Shown: positions 22,301 through 37,100 of the stretch, piece after piece | Position numbering within the stretch: the first letter of the stretch is position 1 | Layout of the letters: every line of letters starts with the position of its first letter | Position numbers and translations under genes: made by a program | The notes under the pieces: generated by a model | What the model was told of the DNA's origin: nothing | What the model saw: the letters and a program-made list of their open reading frames with translations, nothing else | Databases searched by the model: none | From: Tubiluchus corallicola | Taxonomy: Eukaryota; Priapulida; Priapulimorpha; Priapulimorphida; Tubiluchidae | DNA length: 64,000 nt | Direction of reading: 5' to 3' | Assembly (NCBI GenBank): GCA_030141605.1 | Contig: JAQGDQ010000015.1 | Location: 682,001 to 746,000, forward strand

Positions 22301-24626
22301 AAGCTATATAAATCCACAATGGATTGTCATGAAACTTTGCAGGGATATACTAGAACGAATTTCGCATCAACTGACAGAGTCGGATTTTCGAACTGCCATT
22401 TACGAATTCAAGATGGCGGTGATGACATCATTTTTGAAAAAAGCCAAAGGCTCTGCTAATTTATAATGGATCGTTAAATTCTTTGGTTATTGTTGTAATC
22501 ATATTTATTTTATTTTGAGATGGTGAACAAATTATTGTGTTAAGTGCTTAAACAATACGGCATTTGCTAGAGTACATGGTAAAAATACGGTTAACAGTTT
22601 TTGCCTGACTTATCTATCCTTGCTTAAAAAATTAAGGTCATTATCTTTCCGTTTTTTGCTGATTAAAATTCTTAATATTTTTTATAATAATGCATGTACC
22701 GCCTCATTATTTATTTGTTTATTTAGTTTAAATTCATCTTTTTAATATTCACTACCGTGCTACTTGACACGTAAGATGAGATGAGTCCATGCACAGCTGA
22801 TATGTTTTATATGCACTTTTCGCAGTCACTCATAACCAAAAATAATGTTTTCAAGTTAAGTTTTATTATTTATCAAGTTAACTATTACCTTACCTATAAC
22901 TAATGTTAAACTTGTTATAAATGACGTAAGTTCTGGCATGTCGAATTTTACATTTCACTATGTGTACCAGATAAAAAGGTAAATGTACTATATACCTTCC
23001 GGCATAATATATATAGTTTAATCAAGGCTTCCGGCAATACCGTGCAAAATCGAAAAAATTATTTTTCTCTTTTTAGTGCACACACCTATCTGTGCAAAAT
23101 GCTTGAATAAAATCTGACTGAATTATTGTCCTTGACATATAATCCTCCTACATGAGTGCAGGAAACAGTTTAGTTGGCATGGTGTGTGTTTGGATTTCAT
23201 AGGCTTTTGATAGTTAATTAGCATCAGGTAATTAGTAAATGGAAAAGTGACCTGTGAACCATAACTACTTATGGCCAGTTTCATCTGTTATCCTGCTTCT
23301 GGCTATTTAACTCATTGTGGAAACGTTCTTGGAACTACTTTGCCCATTTCTCATCTTAGGGGATTATCCTTGACAGTAATCTGTGTTCCTGTTCTGCCAC
23401 AGCCATTCAGCATTTATATAAATGTCCTGTAGCAAAACTGACAAGTTTTGTAAACAATAGATTTTAATGATGGAATTGGTCGTGTACTGGTACAGTATTT
23501 TATTGGTACATACTCTTGTATCGGTCTGGTTCTAATGTCTACTTTGACGTCGTTGGTGGTAAACACTTGCACAACGTGGAAAAATTTATTGTTAATTTTC
23601 ATTGCTCATTATTTGTATTGGTTGGACAAGTACTAAGCTAATACTTGGGTTTGTAGTGCGCATCCAAGTTCACTGGTTCTAAGTTGAGAATGTTTTACAA
23701 GTATTCTACATTCCCAATTAAATTTTTTTTCTACTTTGATAATTTAAAAAGGGTTTCTCATCTAGACACAATAGACTTGTATCATAGCTGAGTTTACTGA
23801 GTACGGTAGCTAAATTTACACAGACTTGTTGTTGCGCTATAAATTATGTTCACATAAATATTGCGCTTTGCGTTCAACATTGAAAATCGATACTTGCTTG
23901 ATTACTTTCGCCTTTCTATCAATTGCTTTTTCCCCAGCAGGCTACTCCAGCAAGGCGCGTCAAGTTTACACAGAGTTGTTGGAGTTGAGACGTAGTTCAC
24001 TTTTGTTGTGGTAGTGAATGGCTTCTTTCTGTGTAGAGGAAGTGGAAGCTTCATTTTGAGTGCGCTGTAGGTTAGTATGTCATTCTATTACGCTCCGTGG
24101 GCGTCCCTTGTGACCTCTGTTTACGTAATACACGTGCTTGTTTTGCGGTATCGATAGTACAGTGCACTTTCATTTGAAAAAAAGTGTTATGTATCTAGAG
24201 CTTTGCTAATGTCGCGCCCATAGTCTTATTACATTAACCATTTCTCTCTTAAAATTAAAACTATCTACGTGGTGCACTGGTGAACAAAAATTCAAACAAA
24301 GCCATGAAAATTATTTAAAATGCCCAAGTCTCGAGTCTATTAAAAAGTTTTCAAATTTTCTGTAGTTGCATCTGTGTATTTAACTTTAACATCTAACCGG
24401 TCATGGCTTCTTTTCCAACTTGAATGTCATGTGAAAGTCAAGAGGTGATTAAGGTTATAGCTTTGCTATGATGTGCCCATTACTAGCAATTTAATGCTCA
24501 GTTAGGGGCTGAAAAGGTGATACATATGATCTAGTTTTGTTTTGTGCTTCATATTGTACCTGCTCTTGTAATAAGCTTTAACTATGAGTTCTAGATTGGA
24601 ATACTGTACATGATTTTTGTTTTTAG
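19395..24626. other. Intergenic DNA upstream of the p85-like gene
   Basis: About 5.2 kb with no recognised gene. It contains a GC-richer patch (19960-20060), a GTGA/GA microsatellite (20610-20638), an imperfect 120-bp-spaced direct repeat (22223-22265 and 22343-22387), and a possible 5' untranslated exon region of the p85-like gene near 23930-24070, whose end GCTGTAG|GTTAGT could be a donor. Confidence 0.5.
22223..22387. repeat. Imperfect direct repeat pair
   Basis: ATATACTAGAACAATTTCTG and ATATACTAGAACGAATTTCG occur about 120 bp apart, with similarity continuing for about 45 bp. Origin is unknown. Confidence 0.5.
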
Positions 24627-24628
24627 GA

Positions 24629-24724
24629 TGGGTGCTATCATAACGTTACTTGGTGTACCTCTTGTGTGGATGTTGATTTATTGCAACACTGAATGCTTCA
24701 GTAATAGTATTTACAACCAGTCAT
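24629..24724 (+). other. Possible upstream ORF of the p85-like gene
   Basis: After a plausible acceptor (TTTTTAG| at about 24626) an ATG opens a 31-codon frame beginning MGAIITLLGVPLVWM. It ends at TGA before the main ATG at 24781. If this is 5' UTR, the frame could reduce translation of the main ORF. Confidence 0.3.
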
Positions 24725-24780
24725 GAGATAGTCATACGTATGCACTGACTGAGATGTGAGGTAGCCACCATATAAACGTA

Positions 24781-25114
24781 ATGAATGAAGTGGTTGTGTA
24801 CAAAGTTGAATACTGTTATGAACCAACAATTGATGACCCAGCAGCTGAAGACGAACTAGCTATTGTTCCGGGAGATCTCCTTCTAGTGCAAAAACGTGAC
24901 CTCCTAGACAAAGGCCTTAATCCAGAGGCACCTGGTAATGAGTGGCTGCGTGGGGAGAATGAACGGACAAAACTTAAAGGTTATTTTCCCTGCACTTATG
25001 TAAATTATGTTGGTGTGAGAAGTGCACCTCCTAGACCTGTCCCTCGAGTCACTCTGAAACCTTTGAGGAAATCACCATGTGATGATTCTGGTTATGGAGG
25101 GTCACCTATGAAAG
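24781..25114 (+). CDS. p85-like exon 1 (SH3 domain)
   Basis: Encodes VVYKVEYCYEPTIDDPAAED, the acidic loop, then DLLLVQKRDLLDKG, WLRGENERTKLKGYFPCTYV and NYVG. The long insert between the RT loop and the conserved Trp matches the 15-residue insert particular to PI3K SH3 domains, and FPCTYVNYVG matches FPGTYVEYIG. A PxxP-rich tail (SAPPRPVPRV) follows. It ends ATGAAAG|GTGAGT in phase 1. Confidence 0.92.
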
Positions 25115-28100
25115 GTGAGTAAGTTTTTCTTGTATACTGGTCTGTTTTCCCTATATTCTGGATGAGGATTCCAATTTTTACATACATAGTTTCTGAGTAA
25201 TTACCTAGGATTTCTGCCTAGAAGAAAAAGTGAAGTTCTGTCGAAAGGAACAATATGGTGAAGACTTCGCTTGTTCAAATGCTTTTGGCAGTATATTTAG
25301 TCATTTATATGAAGATTTATGTTTATAATTATATTTTACTTTAGTTGAGATATACATTGCCAATATCATAATCATATCAACGATAGTTCTGTTCATGTTG
25401 AGAGTATTTTAATACCGTTATCAAATGGCATTTTCTAGATTGAAAAGTAATTATTATTTCAAGTTATGTAATGGAGACAAATATATAATTTTTTTCAAAT
25501 TGCCCATAATTTAGTAACATTTCAAAATGTCAGTGCAGAAAGTCAGTCAATCATCTATCTTGCTTCACATATTCACTAGATTTTGCGGCTTTTTGGACCG
25601 TTCACATGGCTTCTTAAGAAACAAGATTTAATCTATTAAAGCTTCTCTGCAAACAACGGCTGCATTCATTGTTATGGCTAACCTGCTAGCCTTAGATCAT
25701 GGTGATATGACTATGCAATATTGTTTATATTGGGCTCCAGAAAAGCTAATGCATCTGCTCATCTGCTCTATAGTGTTTTATCAAACCATTAAACCTGCAT
25801 TTTAGCTTTATAATCCACAAGGATGCCCACAATCATATTTTGAGCTTGTGTTTTCCTTTTTGCTGATTCTTTGGTTTGAAATATATGTTTATGTGTATTA
25901 TATATTTATTATATATGTTATAGGCATGACAAGGTTTGTATGGATTTGCGCCTAAAAGAATCTTAGTTCTTAGCAAATTCAAATGAGATTAATAAACTTT
26001 CAATATATAATATTATGTAATGTGGTACGTTTAGATTCACAGAAATATTTTATTTCTTACAGGAACAGAAAAGCATACTCTCAGAGATGTACATAATTCG
26101 TTGCCTACGCTATGCGCATATTGTAAGTACAGAAAATTATAAATCACGCAGAAATCGTGCATCAGTCTAACATGGCCACATCAATACAATTCAACCTTTA
26201 AAATAATTCGAGTTTTTTTTTACCTACCTGATAATCTCCAAACCTAATTGTGAATGAGTCTCATATTGGTGCATAAATCCTTTCACCTGTATATGTCTCG
26301 CACTAATGCAGTATATGTCTATTATAAACTAACTTCTTATAAATTTCTTTCACTATTGAGTATTGAACGATTATTGACTATCTTTAACAGGGAAGTCACA
26401 ATGCTCAAAGATTTTTACATGTTCTAAGATTCGTGATCAGTTGACTAAAATTTTATTTTAACATAATTATTGTTTTTTTTTGGTTTAAATTTGTATAGCA
26501 TGTGGCTAAATTTGAATCATATGTCTGTATACTTGAGGCTTTTATTACAAGGCCTGATCTGGTTAACTTGCATAAATATTTATTTTCTTTTCTTTTTATT
26601 TTTCTTAAGTGGGTGTTGACTGTCATTTTTATTTTAAGAATTCATTTTCCCCATCGCAAATCATTTTTTCAAAATATAACAGTTTTTTTCTGTGTGCTGT
26701 GCTTTGTGAACTCAGAGTTACACTTGGTAAGTCAAATAAAAACCCGTGGCCATGATGTAGTTATTGATGAGTCTGCTCTCAGTTATTTTCCCTTTCTGTA
26801 ATGGAGTACAGTGTGTGTAGGAGGTTGTACTGTTTACTCAGCATTATAGATTTTCTCAAGTTTCACTATTCTCATTGAAAACGTCTGTGCGTGGTGCAAA
26901 AACATCGATTTCCCATTTCATATCTTGAATAAAATATAATATTACTTTCCTATCTAAGCACATTGGGCATCTTGTTAAACATACTCTGGCGTGCCTATTT
27001 TTAATGCTGTATAAGGACATATTAAGACAGTGACTCTCAACTGGATTGTCAGTTAAAGTTGCCATAGCTAATGCATTTCTAATGCAGTTGTTTAATGAAA
27101 AGTTTTTACTAGTAACTGAACCTCCAGCTGTACAATATTTTTTAGCATTTTTTGCCTTTCTCTTGGCATAACTTTATTGCTAGTGCTACATATTTATTAT
27201 GCTACTGTTTTTGTGCCAATATTTGCAAAATATAGTAGTTAAATAATTGCATGTGTCAAAGTCCAGCTCTTGAGTCCATTTGAGAAGAAGGTGAAGACAA
27301 ACTGTGACTGGATTTTCGAACTTGTCGTTTATTTGAACGTCTAGCATTCTTTCTGTCCGGGTACTTTTAATGTATAAGCTCATTCTCTCGGTTATAATAC
27401 TTTAATTATCTATTTGTTAAGCATTATTTGAGTCAAAACAGTGGTTCTTTAAATTTATTATCGAACAGAATTTTCGTTTAGGTCATTATTATATTAAGTC
27501 AGAAACTCAAAATACAATATTTTTGCTTTTAAAAATGTTTTTTGTAGATGTGTCTTTAAGTAAAAGTTTTTTTCCAACATTGTCTTGACATTGTAAAACA
27601 CTACAATATTTTTCACATGTATGTATGTCATCGTTTTATATTCCTGATAATAACACTTCCTGCACAATGAATTTTTTTATACTTTTGCAAAAAACTAATT
27701 ATCTTTCGTGGTAAGAGTATTTAAGTAGAGTGAAGTGCATTGTAGCTAAATACTTGTGTATCGTGCACAGAATGGGTGGCTAAATTGTATTTTTGTATTT
27801 CTATTGAATACTTGCTTGAATACAAATAGAACGAAATCAGAATCAAGTTATCCAGTCAGTGTTTAACATTACCAAAAGTTTAAATGGGAGGCACATTTTA
27901 ATGTAAAGACCTAAGTGATAAAAATTAATAGATATTACCTGCAAGATGCCCCCTAACAACACTAAATGATGTTTTTGGTGTGTGTATTTGATCTTTAAGT
28001 TTAACTTGCCTCATAAGTTTGATGACAAAACTAAACAAGGCTGATGCCGTTAACTTGTATCTCTGCCATCAAAGAAATTGCCAGCAGTTAGGTGAAATAG

Positions 28101-31100
28101 GGCTTACCTTAATGGATTATCATGAGATGGACGTTAATTAGAGCCAAACTCTCTGAATTTAGTGCATGTTTTTATCAAAGCTTGGCTGTTGTCACTTGTA
28201 CCAAGTTGGTGTGGCTAATTGTTACTAGAAAAGAATCATGTTTTCTGAATGATCATTGTTGGACTAGATGTAATTATGTAAAATATCTTGAATTATTATT
28301 TGTTATTATTATTGGTTCATTATTTGTTCTTGTAGCTTTATTGATACATTTCCATCACTACATGCTCATGATATGTGCATATCAGGAAAAGGGCATATCA
28401 GTAAGAGAGATATTTTTTGCAGTCTATGAATTGTATGGCCAATTTTGTTGCTTATTTAAGGTTTGCCAGAGTATCTCACTATAAGTAATTATTCAATAAT
28501 TAATAATTAAACATCTATTTTAAATAATTTGTGATATAATTTTAATTGATTTGACACTTAGTGTATATTACTTACATTAATTACACAGTGCCATTGTATT
28601 TTAGCCTGAAACTATTTAAAGTTTGTGAAAAGGTCGAAATTTATTTGCTTTCAGTCTGGGTTACCTGGTAAAGACAGCTTGCCTGTTAATTAGTTTAATA
28701 AACTGTCATTAATTGTGATGAACATCATTAAAGGTTTCAGTAACTGAAAATTTCTCACTATGTCATTTGGATGTAAATTAGGCATTTGTGTTAAAGAAGG
28801 CAATACAAACGTGAAGCACTAGCAGCAAAACACATTTGGAAATCTTTGGCCGTGGCCCAGGGCAGTGTAGGGGGCTGCTCTAGTACCAGTGGAAATTAAA
28901 TTGCTTTTTATGAGGTTTTTGTCACAGTAGATACTCAAGAATACTGTTGGAATTCTATTACAATTTTATCTTGTTGTTTTTCTTAATTTACTTTGGTCTT
29001 TGTATTGAAATCTCATTGAAGCTCACATGATTTCTTTAGAGAGCGATCCTTGTAAAAGTGCTATTACATTGTATATGAATCTATAACAGCATTTTTTTAT
29101 GTTTTCTTAATTATTGTTGAAGCCAACTATTTGTACAGTTTTTAATTGCCTTGGCGTAATTAAAACCTTGAGTAAATTCCAAACTCCAGAATTATCTTTT
29201 CTCCCTAGAAATTGAGAGAATCATTATCAATGTGGCAGACTGACTTCTTCATGAATGTATTTATTCTGTCTTTGACTTTAGCAGACTTCTTCATGTTAAT
29301 ACATATTTAGGTTCAGACTGCTGTTTGTGTTATGTATATTTGACTGGCAATGACTATATGTTTTTAAGTCAGTTATTTTAGTTGTTTGGGTCCTAATTTC
29401 ACCTCTTGCTGCATTCCTAGCATTGTTATTGTTAAGCTTACTTGTTTCTCGACATATTATAATTTCTCTGCTCTTAGCTCCTCTTTGCTCATTTAGTGAT
29501 CCAGAAACCTACTAGAAGAATTCCCACACCTTTACATGCCTACTCATTGGCTTACTTTGTAGTCTGCTTGTAAATTATTAAGGGAACACTCGTATTCTGC
29601 TCTATATTTGCAATGACTTATCTATTTCTAGGTATCCAAACCCTGACTTTGTCTTAAATGGCTTCATTTTACTAACTATTTCTGTTATGGTCTTGCTTTC
29701 TGAAGGGTTTCGTTTTGCAGCTAATCATGTAGGTGTAACATTTCTCTGCTTGATTATGGGAAGCTGGAGGGGCTTTATTACATGAATGGACTTCCACTTT
29801 CTTTGACACTGCTCATTGCGTCAATCACACCTACATAATCTGGAAATAATACACATGTGGCAATTTGCCAGAAACTCGTCCGTTTTTGTTGTTTGTTTTT
29901 TAACAGCTCAAACCGAGTAACAAAATTTCTTTGTGCGGGTGGAAGTGGAAGCCTCTCTTTTTCACATTAATTAGTGAGCGGCTTCCTTTGAAAATCTGAC
30001 AAATGTTTCATGCTGTGCCCCTGAAATTGGATTCTTATGAGAAATGTAAAAGAAGGCTGCTATTTTCTTCGTTACAGTTGAAACGATTTGTGTGCCTTTT
30101 AACAATAACTAAATTTAGCGATTAAAAGGAGACTACAAGTTGATAATTGCATTTCTTTGACTTTACTTTAATCTGGTAAACTAACACTAGAAGTTTTACG
30201 TACTAAATTGAATTTTAGCAATTATCACTGTGAATAGTGGCTTCTGGCCTTCTATCAATAGACTGTAGTTCAACTGAGGCAATAGATCCTTGGGAACTTT
30301 GACTAAAAGGCTAAGTTTTATAACTTCCTTGGGTGGCATGAATTAGAGACGACAAGTCTAAATTGTTTGCATGGTGCCTGTTCTAATTACTGGGAATATA
30401 TGAAATAGATATTGATTTATCCCTCTATTTAGGTGCTAATTAGGAGATCAGGGTAAATACAGTATTATTAGACACTTCAGGAAGCAAACTAATGGCTGAG
30501 GTTGCATTGTGAAACTATTTCCGAAATTTTGCGGCATCCTTGTCAAAGACATTACCACATTTCACAGGTGGTAAAAAAATTAGATGCACTACACAAAGTA
30601 CATTATAGCTTTGGAAGTTTCTGTGGACTTTATATAATACTACTTAAAATTTCTGTTTTTTTGTGTTACACAAATTGTTTTTCACATCGCTTTTGTTGTA
30701 TTATGTAGATTCCAAAATACAGGAGTTAGAAAACTGACTATTGGAAAACGATTTGGTTTTGATTTTTTTAAATATTTACTAAAGCTTAATAAAGTTTGTT
30801 TGTTTGTTTTTTCTTTTTTGGCCACTGTGTATGTATACTAAAAGAGCCTTTATTGTAATGTTATTGTTACTGATACTGTGTGTTGTTTATCTTGAGTCAG
30901 TTTCACTTGTTCAGTAAGGTGGTTACTAGCTTCTGTTTCAAAATCGTCAACAAACAACCAACTTACAAAAACAACTATTTTCAACCTTGCAGTTCTTTAA
31001 CAGAAAACATGGGTGTTGGGACTTTTGGCAGCCAGTGTCTTGTAGAAAAACAAAAATAGTTGTAAATCCTTTGAAGTTTAAAATTTTACTATTCTTTTAT

Positions 31101-34100
31101 TTAATATAAATCAATGAGAAATTTTTAGCAAATTCATAGCATCTTGAAGAGAATGTAAGAAACTGTGTTAAGCAAATGTCTACTTTTGTATTACTTGTGA
31201 TCATCTAAATTGACAATTTGCACTAAATTAAGCTAACCAAATTTTAAATAGGCTTTTATGCTTTATGTAGAATGCCACCTTATTGTGTTATTAGTATTTT
31301 TGTAGGTTTCCTCTATTCATATTTTTAATTGAATCAATGCTTTATGATAACACTTAAAGAAGATGCAAAACTTCATTGCTTAGTCACTATTTACGTTATA
31401 CTGCATGTTAAACACATATGTCATTTTTATTGCAGGCAAAGACTTTTTATGGGGTTCAGGTGACAAAATCGGGTCAAAATGTACAGGTAAGTTTATACTT
31501 TTTTGTTTGGCTGTCTTAATACATGTAACACATGTAAATAGTATGTATTGCATAATAAAATAATAAATAATTACAATAACAGGTTATGGTAATATCAGTC
31601 TACCTTAGCTTATTCTGTGACGTGAGCGAGCAAGTGGATCATGGCCCAAGAGCAGGAAACTCGACTCGTGTTTTCATGCTCTACGGATAAAACGGAACAA
31701 AACTCATACAGTTTAGAATTTTTATGGCAAATTTTACGATCAAAATAAATATCAGTTGTTTACCATTTCTATAATAGTTTCAACTCTTTCAATGTGTGAC
31801 TAGTTGAATGTCAGTCATCTAATATGTTTAGTTTACAGTGTTTTGAACCACATCCATGTACTTTTCTTTGGATCATTATGAGCTTGCTGTCATGTTCTTG
31901 AATCGTACAAATCGGTCCTTTAAGAGAGTTCAAAACTTCAAATTGGCAGGTGTGGAAGGCAAGCAGACTAATGAAAACCAAATTATGAAGTCTATTGCAT
32001 TAATCAAACTAACAATGAATCCATATTGGTCAGCTATTAAAAAGTAGTGGGACTTATTCCACAAATGTACCTAAAATCTAACTAAAATAATATTTAAGCC
32101 AAACCGAACTGCACAGATATTCTAGATTGAATCTGCAGGGCTTGGTTCTAATATGACTGCAATTAGATCTGCTGATAACTAGTTAACAGATATGCCCTTA
32201 TTGTTCTGGGCCTGTGGGCAGACAAAGACTTGGACAGATGGACAGTAGTAGACTTTTCCTCACTAAGAGCTAATGTGGAAATTACTGATTACTGAATCCA
32301 ACTAGCACAGTTTATTGAACGTTTTATTAGTTCAGGAACTCATTATGTGTTTTTTTCTGGCGATATATACATTAAAGTACATACTGTAATTTGGGTCATT
32401 CAGAAGCTGCAATAAAAGTTTATACGATACATATTGAAATCTAGGCTGGACTACTAATTTTGAATATAGCAGATCATTTAGCATACAGGTAGGCACAATA
32501 CTGTACTTTCTAGCAGGTAATAGGTTAAACAAAATAACGATATCATTCTGCAAATGAAACCACAGATTTTTGTTTTATTTTAGACAATATAAAGGTTATC
32601 AATTTGTTCACATTTTTGTAAATGGGGAAGCTACACTGTTATCAGAATTGTATTGTCTGGTGATACTGTGTTGCCATTAAAGTATCATGGAATTGTGTTG
32701 TCTGGTGATACTGTGTTGCCGTTAAAGTATCATGGAATTGTATTGTCTGGTGATACTGTGTTGCCGTTAAAGTATCATGGAATTGTGTTGTCTGGTGATA
32801 CTGTGTTGCCGTTAAAGTATCATGGAATTGTATTGTCTGTGATACTGTGTTGCCATTAAAGTATCATTATTTTTATAACACTTGTACAATGTCATTTGTA
32901 CAATGATATCACTCTTAGTTAGCATCTTTTTCAACTATTTGCAGAATGTGGCAAGATGTTTCATACGATGTGCAGCATGTTTATTGCCAACATTTCTTGC
33001 ACATCCTCTAATGGTCAGACTGAAGACACCGAAGTGGTAAGATTGTTAGTGTACACATTTCAAAGTTCATTGACTTCAGTTTCTTCGCATAACTAGTAGG
33101 TGGCAGTAATTTTGCTAATAAGGTGAAAGCATTGTGCTATTTGTCGTCTGGTTTTCAGAGACGTTTTACTAAAATACCAAGTATTGAACGCAAAATTGAA
33201 ATGTATCCTCTTATAACATTAAGTAATAAGATACAGTAAATTAAAGGAGTGAAAAGTAGTTGGAAAATTTCTCGTGTTGTCCTTTCGTAAAGGTTCAGTG
33301 CTCCGCATAACCGATAGCACTGATCATATAGGCAAGATAGACCAAGATAATATAACTCTTTGCACTATAGAGTGCATGACAGTTCTTAAATGTAACTGTC
33401 AAGGATCAATCTTCTTGCATAGTACTAGGCAATGGTTGACAAAATAAAATTGCATAAAACCTTTCTATGCAACAACAACGACAGCTGCATCAACTTAGTA
33501 AAATTATATAATTCTTAGAACATTAGCAAGTTTAAACTTATAAACTTTAAATACATTATGTTGATGTATTATGAATAATTACACCACTAGGTTCATTTGG
33601 TGTAAATAGTAGCCTAACTCGCATTTTATTAAGAATTATTTAAAAAGGTGTATTAACTGATATTACAACTAAGCATTGCTGTAAAATTGTTTTCATAAGA
33701 TGTATGATTAGCTTTGGTTATGATGCTGAAACAAGTAGTCATACTAATAAGTCACATTAATAATTATTGGTTTGTGTTATAGTCACATAGCTTTAGACTT
33801 ATGTCTCTGATTCTAGCCTGTTAGTAAATGGACCACAGAAGAAGTGTTGCAGTGGCTCGTTGTTGTCAACTTGGAGAGATTTGCCCAGGTGTTCAAAGCT
33901 TTTGGCATAGATGGCGCTTCAATTGCTAATATCAACGATTCAAAATTAGAGGTAAAAATAATCATGTCTAGGCTTTACAGAATTTTGTTACCGCAGCAAA
34001 GCTAGTATTTGTTACAATTAATTTCATGGTTAGCTGATTATTATTTTTTTATCTATTTTATTTATAAAGTATTGCAAAGTGTAAAGGTTAAATACAGCAG

Positions 34101-37100
34101 GCTGAAAGCACTCATCATGCTGATCTCGTGTAGAAATACAAATTTTATAGGTCAGCTTGATTTGACTTTTTTATTTGCGTATTCGCACATCTAATCTTTA
34201 TTATCGTAATCGTAATAGTAGAATATTCAAAGTACCTCAAACCCAGGCATTTTTGATGAGGATATATGTACATATTGTAAGCATTTGAATTAATTCTGCA
34301 TTGTTTAAAAAATTTACAACTATTCTATCAAACATGCTGATTGTTTAATTATCAAAAATTAATTAATTATCAAAAAAATTGATTATTTTTGTGACTTCTA
34401 ATTCTGAGTCACGGTGTTTCACAAGAGAGCATTTTAGAACTGTGTAACTAACTTCTTAGTACTTGCTTATAGTCATGAAGTTTTAGTTCTGAAAAATCAA
34501 ATTTTACTTTATTAAATTTGCAGTTTTTAATCTGGTCTAGAAATTTCGTTTTTGGATAATCTATGCTTTGCTATCCTGGTTAAATTTCGGCTTACAGGCT
34601 AAGTTTGGCTCTACAAATATTGGAAAAACATGTTTACTAAATCTTTGTGCTCCAGTTTCTAAGACGTAAACTGATTGTTGTCCAGAATTCCTTGGCTTCC
34701 GAAAACTTGATTAGCTTCACTAGTTGACTCTCTGTGCTAGTTCTACTGAGTTCAGCTTGTGAAATTATGAAAATAAACTATTTTCTGATGCTAGTATGGC
34801 CTCTTGAATGTAGTTGCAAATAAAAATGTCGACTGTGGATGCCAAATTAATTATTACAAAATTAATTAACTAGTATTACTCTAGCAGCAGTAAATTGTCA
34901 CATGGAAATGTTTAAATTCTTGGAGAGCTTTTAGAATTGAATGAAATCTGTCTTTATCACTCACAATTGTTGTGTAGTTTAATGCGTGGATCTGGTAGTC
35001 TATGTCTAAAATGTTCGAGTTGTAAGCTCCCTGCTTTAAATCGGGCTAGGTTTAAAATTTTTGCATTTTCTTTCCTTTTAAATTATTTTTTAAAAAGTTG
35101 ATTGTAATGAAATCATCTAGCTAGGTTAGTTAAAATTCCTACTTAATGTGAAAAACTTCCAGAGTCAGTAATTCTGTTTAAAAAATCAGTACTTTTTTAT
35201 AAGTTGAAATCTGTTTGTAAATCTGTCTAGGTGCAGTTGTTGCCATTGCCATGTGTAGAGTTTTACTGACTACAATGGTGTAAGCGTTCATGTGTAGGAC
35301 AGCCTCAGCTGCTTATTGGTCTAGCTGGTGCATTTACAGCCACAGCTGTTGCAAGCAAATGACTTTGACTTGGCCTTGGCTATTCAGAGTGTCTAGTTTT
35401 CTGAATCTTGCATACAAGCATTTTGTGCTATTTTAGCATTCTTTTCCTGTATTCTTGCTGTGGTATTTCTGACAAGTTTTAGAAGTGACAAATGGCACTT
35501 CAGCATTGGCAGAAGGAATATTTATGTGAGCATGCATATGTCCTAAGCATAGCCGCAATACTTTTGGCCAAATGTCTGCTAACAATCTTAGTCATTATTT
35601 TTATTTAATCCACACTTTATTGCTTCACTAGACATCTGAATAACTTCAGCTTTTAATGTAATTGCGCATTATGTAATTACGACAACACGACAGAATTAGA
35701 ATCTGCAGTAAATACCTTCAGAGAATTATCGGACCATCCACCCGCACCCCATTATAGAATTTATTCAATATATAGAATAAACTTAGTATAGAATAGTAAT
35801 ATGTTAAGACTAATTAAATATGCAACGGCACAACAATATATTTCGAGTGGTTAAAATTTTAATGAACTTTATTCAAAGATTTAAGATTAAAGACATTCAG
35901 AAATTTGAAATTGCAAGCTTCAATGAGGAATCATACAGATAGGGAAAATGAATCACACCACAAGCAAAACATGATCAATAGGCCTCTGCACAAGTTACAC
36001 ATAATCATTGCTGTATATAAGGACCATTCAGAACTTTTTTGAATGTGAAGTCATGAACCAAACTGACGGCAGTGGATACATCTACAACAGTCATTTGCTC
36101 TCTCCAGAATGCAGATTTAAGACTCGCTAGTCATCCAAGTACTACTATAAACTGTCGTGTGAACCCCTATGGGTTTGCGAAACCTAGGTTGAAAATCCCT
36201 GCATGAAGAGGGTGTTGTCTTTGGTATTTTCTGATTTGGAATGAGTTTACAATTCCCCACACAATTTAAATACCCTAACCTTAACCCTAGTCATAACCCT
36301 AATCCAACCCTAACCCTTTCACTAACCCTAATCCTAATCCACTTAACAAAAAACTCATTCCTTGTGTGTGGGGGATTGTAAACTTAAGCCTCTGATTCAA
36401 CTTTTGTTATATTCAAATAATGCTATAAATATTGTCAAAGCTAAATTCAAATTTGAATGATAGAACTTATGATTTATTTCTAATGGCGTTATAAGAACTT
36501 GTTGATACTTAAGTCAATGTTAAATATAAGAAATTTATTATTTACGTATCATATACAAATCTTCAAAAACAAACCCAGTGGCTGCTCGGAAGGAGGAGTT
36601 TAAGTCAGAAAGAGAAAATAAGAATCCGGGTCTAAAAATGGAATTCTAGTTGTTAAATTGCTACTGTTAAAGTTGATGTTCTTCTTAACACCAATGAAGC
36701 TGTAGTGGACAAGGAAAGGCTTCTGGTAAACTATTACACAGATAAGAGACAGGGGAAACTTGGACTTAAAACCAGCTGATCTGTGTCTACGAGTATGCGA
36801 GTTAAAAATATGAGCAACTTTATTATTAGCAAAATCAGTACTTCAAGCAAATTGTAAGTATTTAGTAGTAGTGATAAAAGATTTTGAGGTTAACTTTCAT
36901 AAAGTTGTGATAAGAGCTGTTTAGGATCTTAGGGAAGCAAATGATGAGCCTGAAATTCCAGGAGAAGCTGACTCCAAATAATAACTAACCACCTTGAGAA
37001 TAGGATTTTGCATTTAATATTGATACCACCTCACCTACAATGTTTAAGATAATTTCATTCGCAGATTTTTAAGTTGTACAAACAAAGATGTATTTAAATT

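Noticed and set aside
28122-28484. 120-codon hydrophobic ORF in p85-like intron 2
   Set aside because: No family resemblance, no splice or promoter support, and AT-rich intronic composition easily gives such frames.
36270-36340. True interstitial telomere array
   Set aside because: Units are too degenerate and are enclosed by inverted repeats, which fits a foldback element better.
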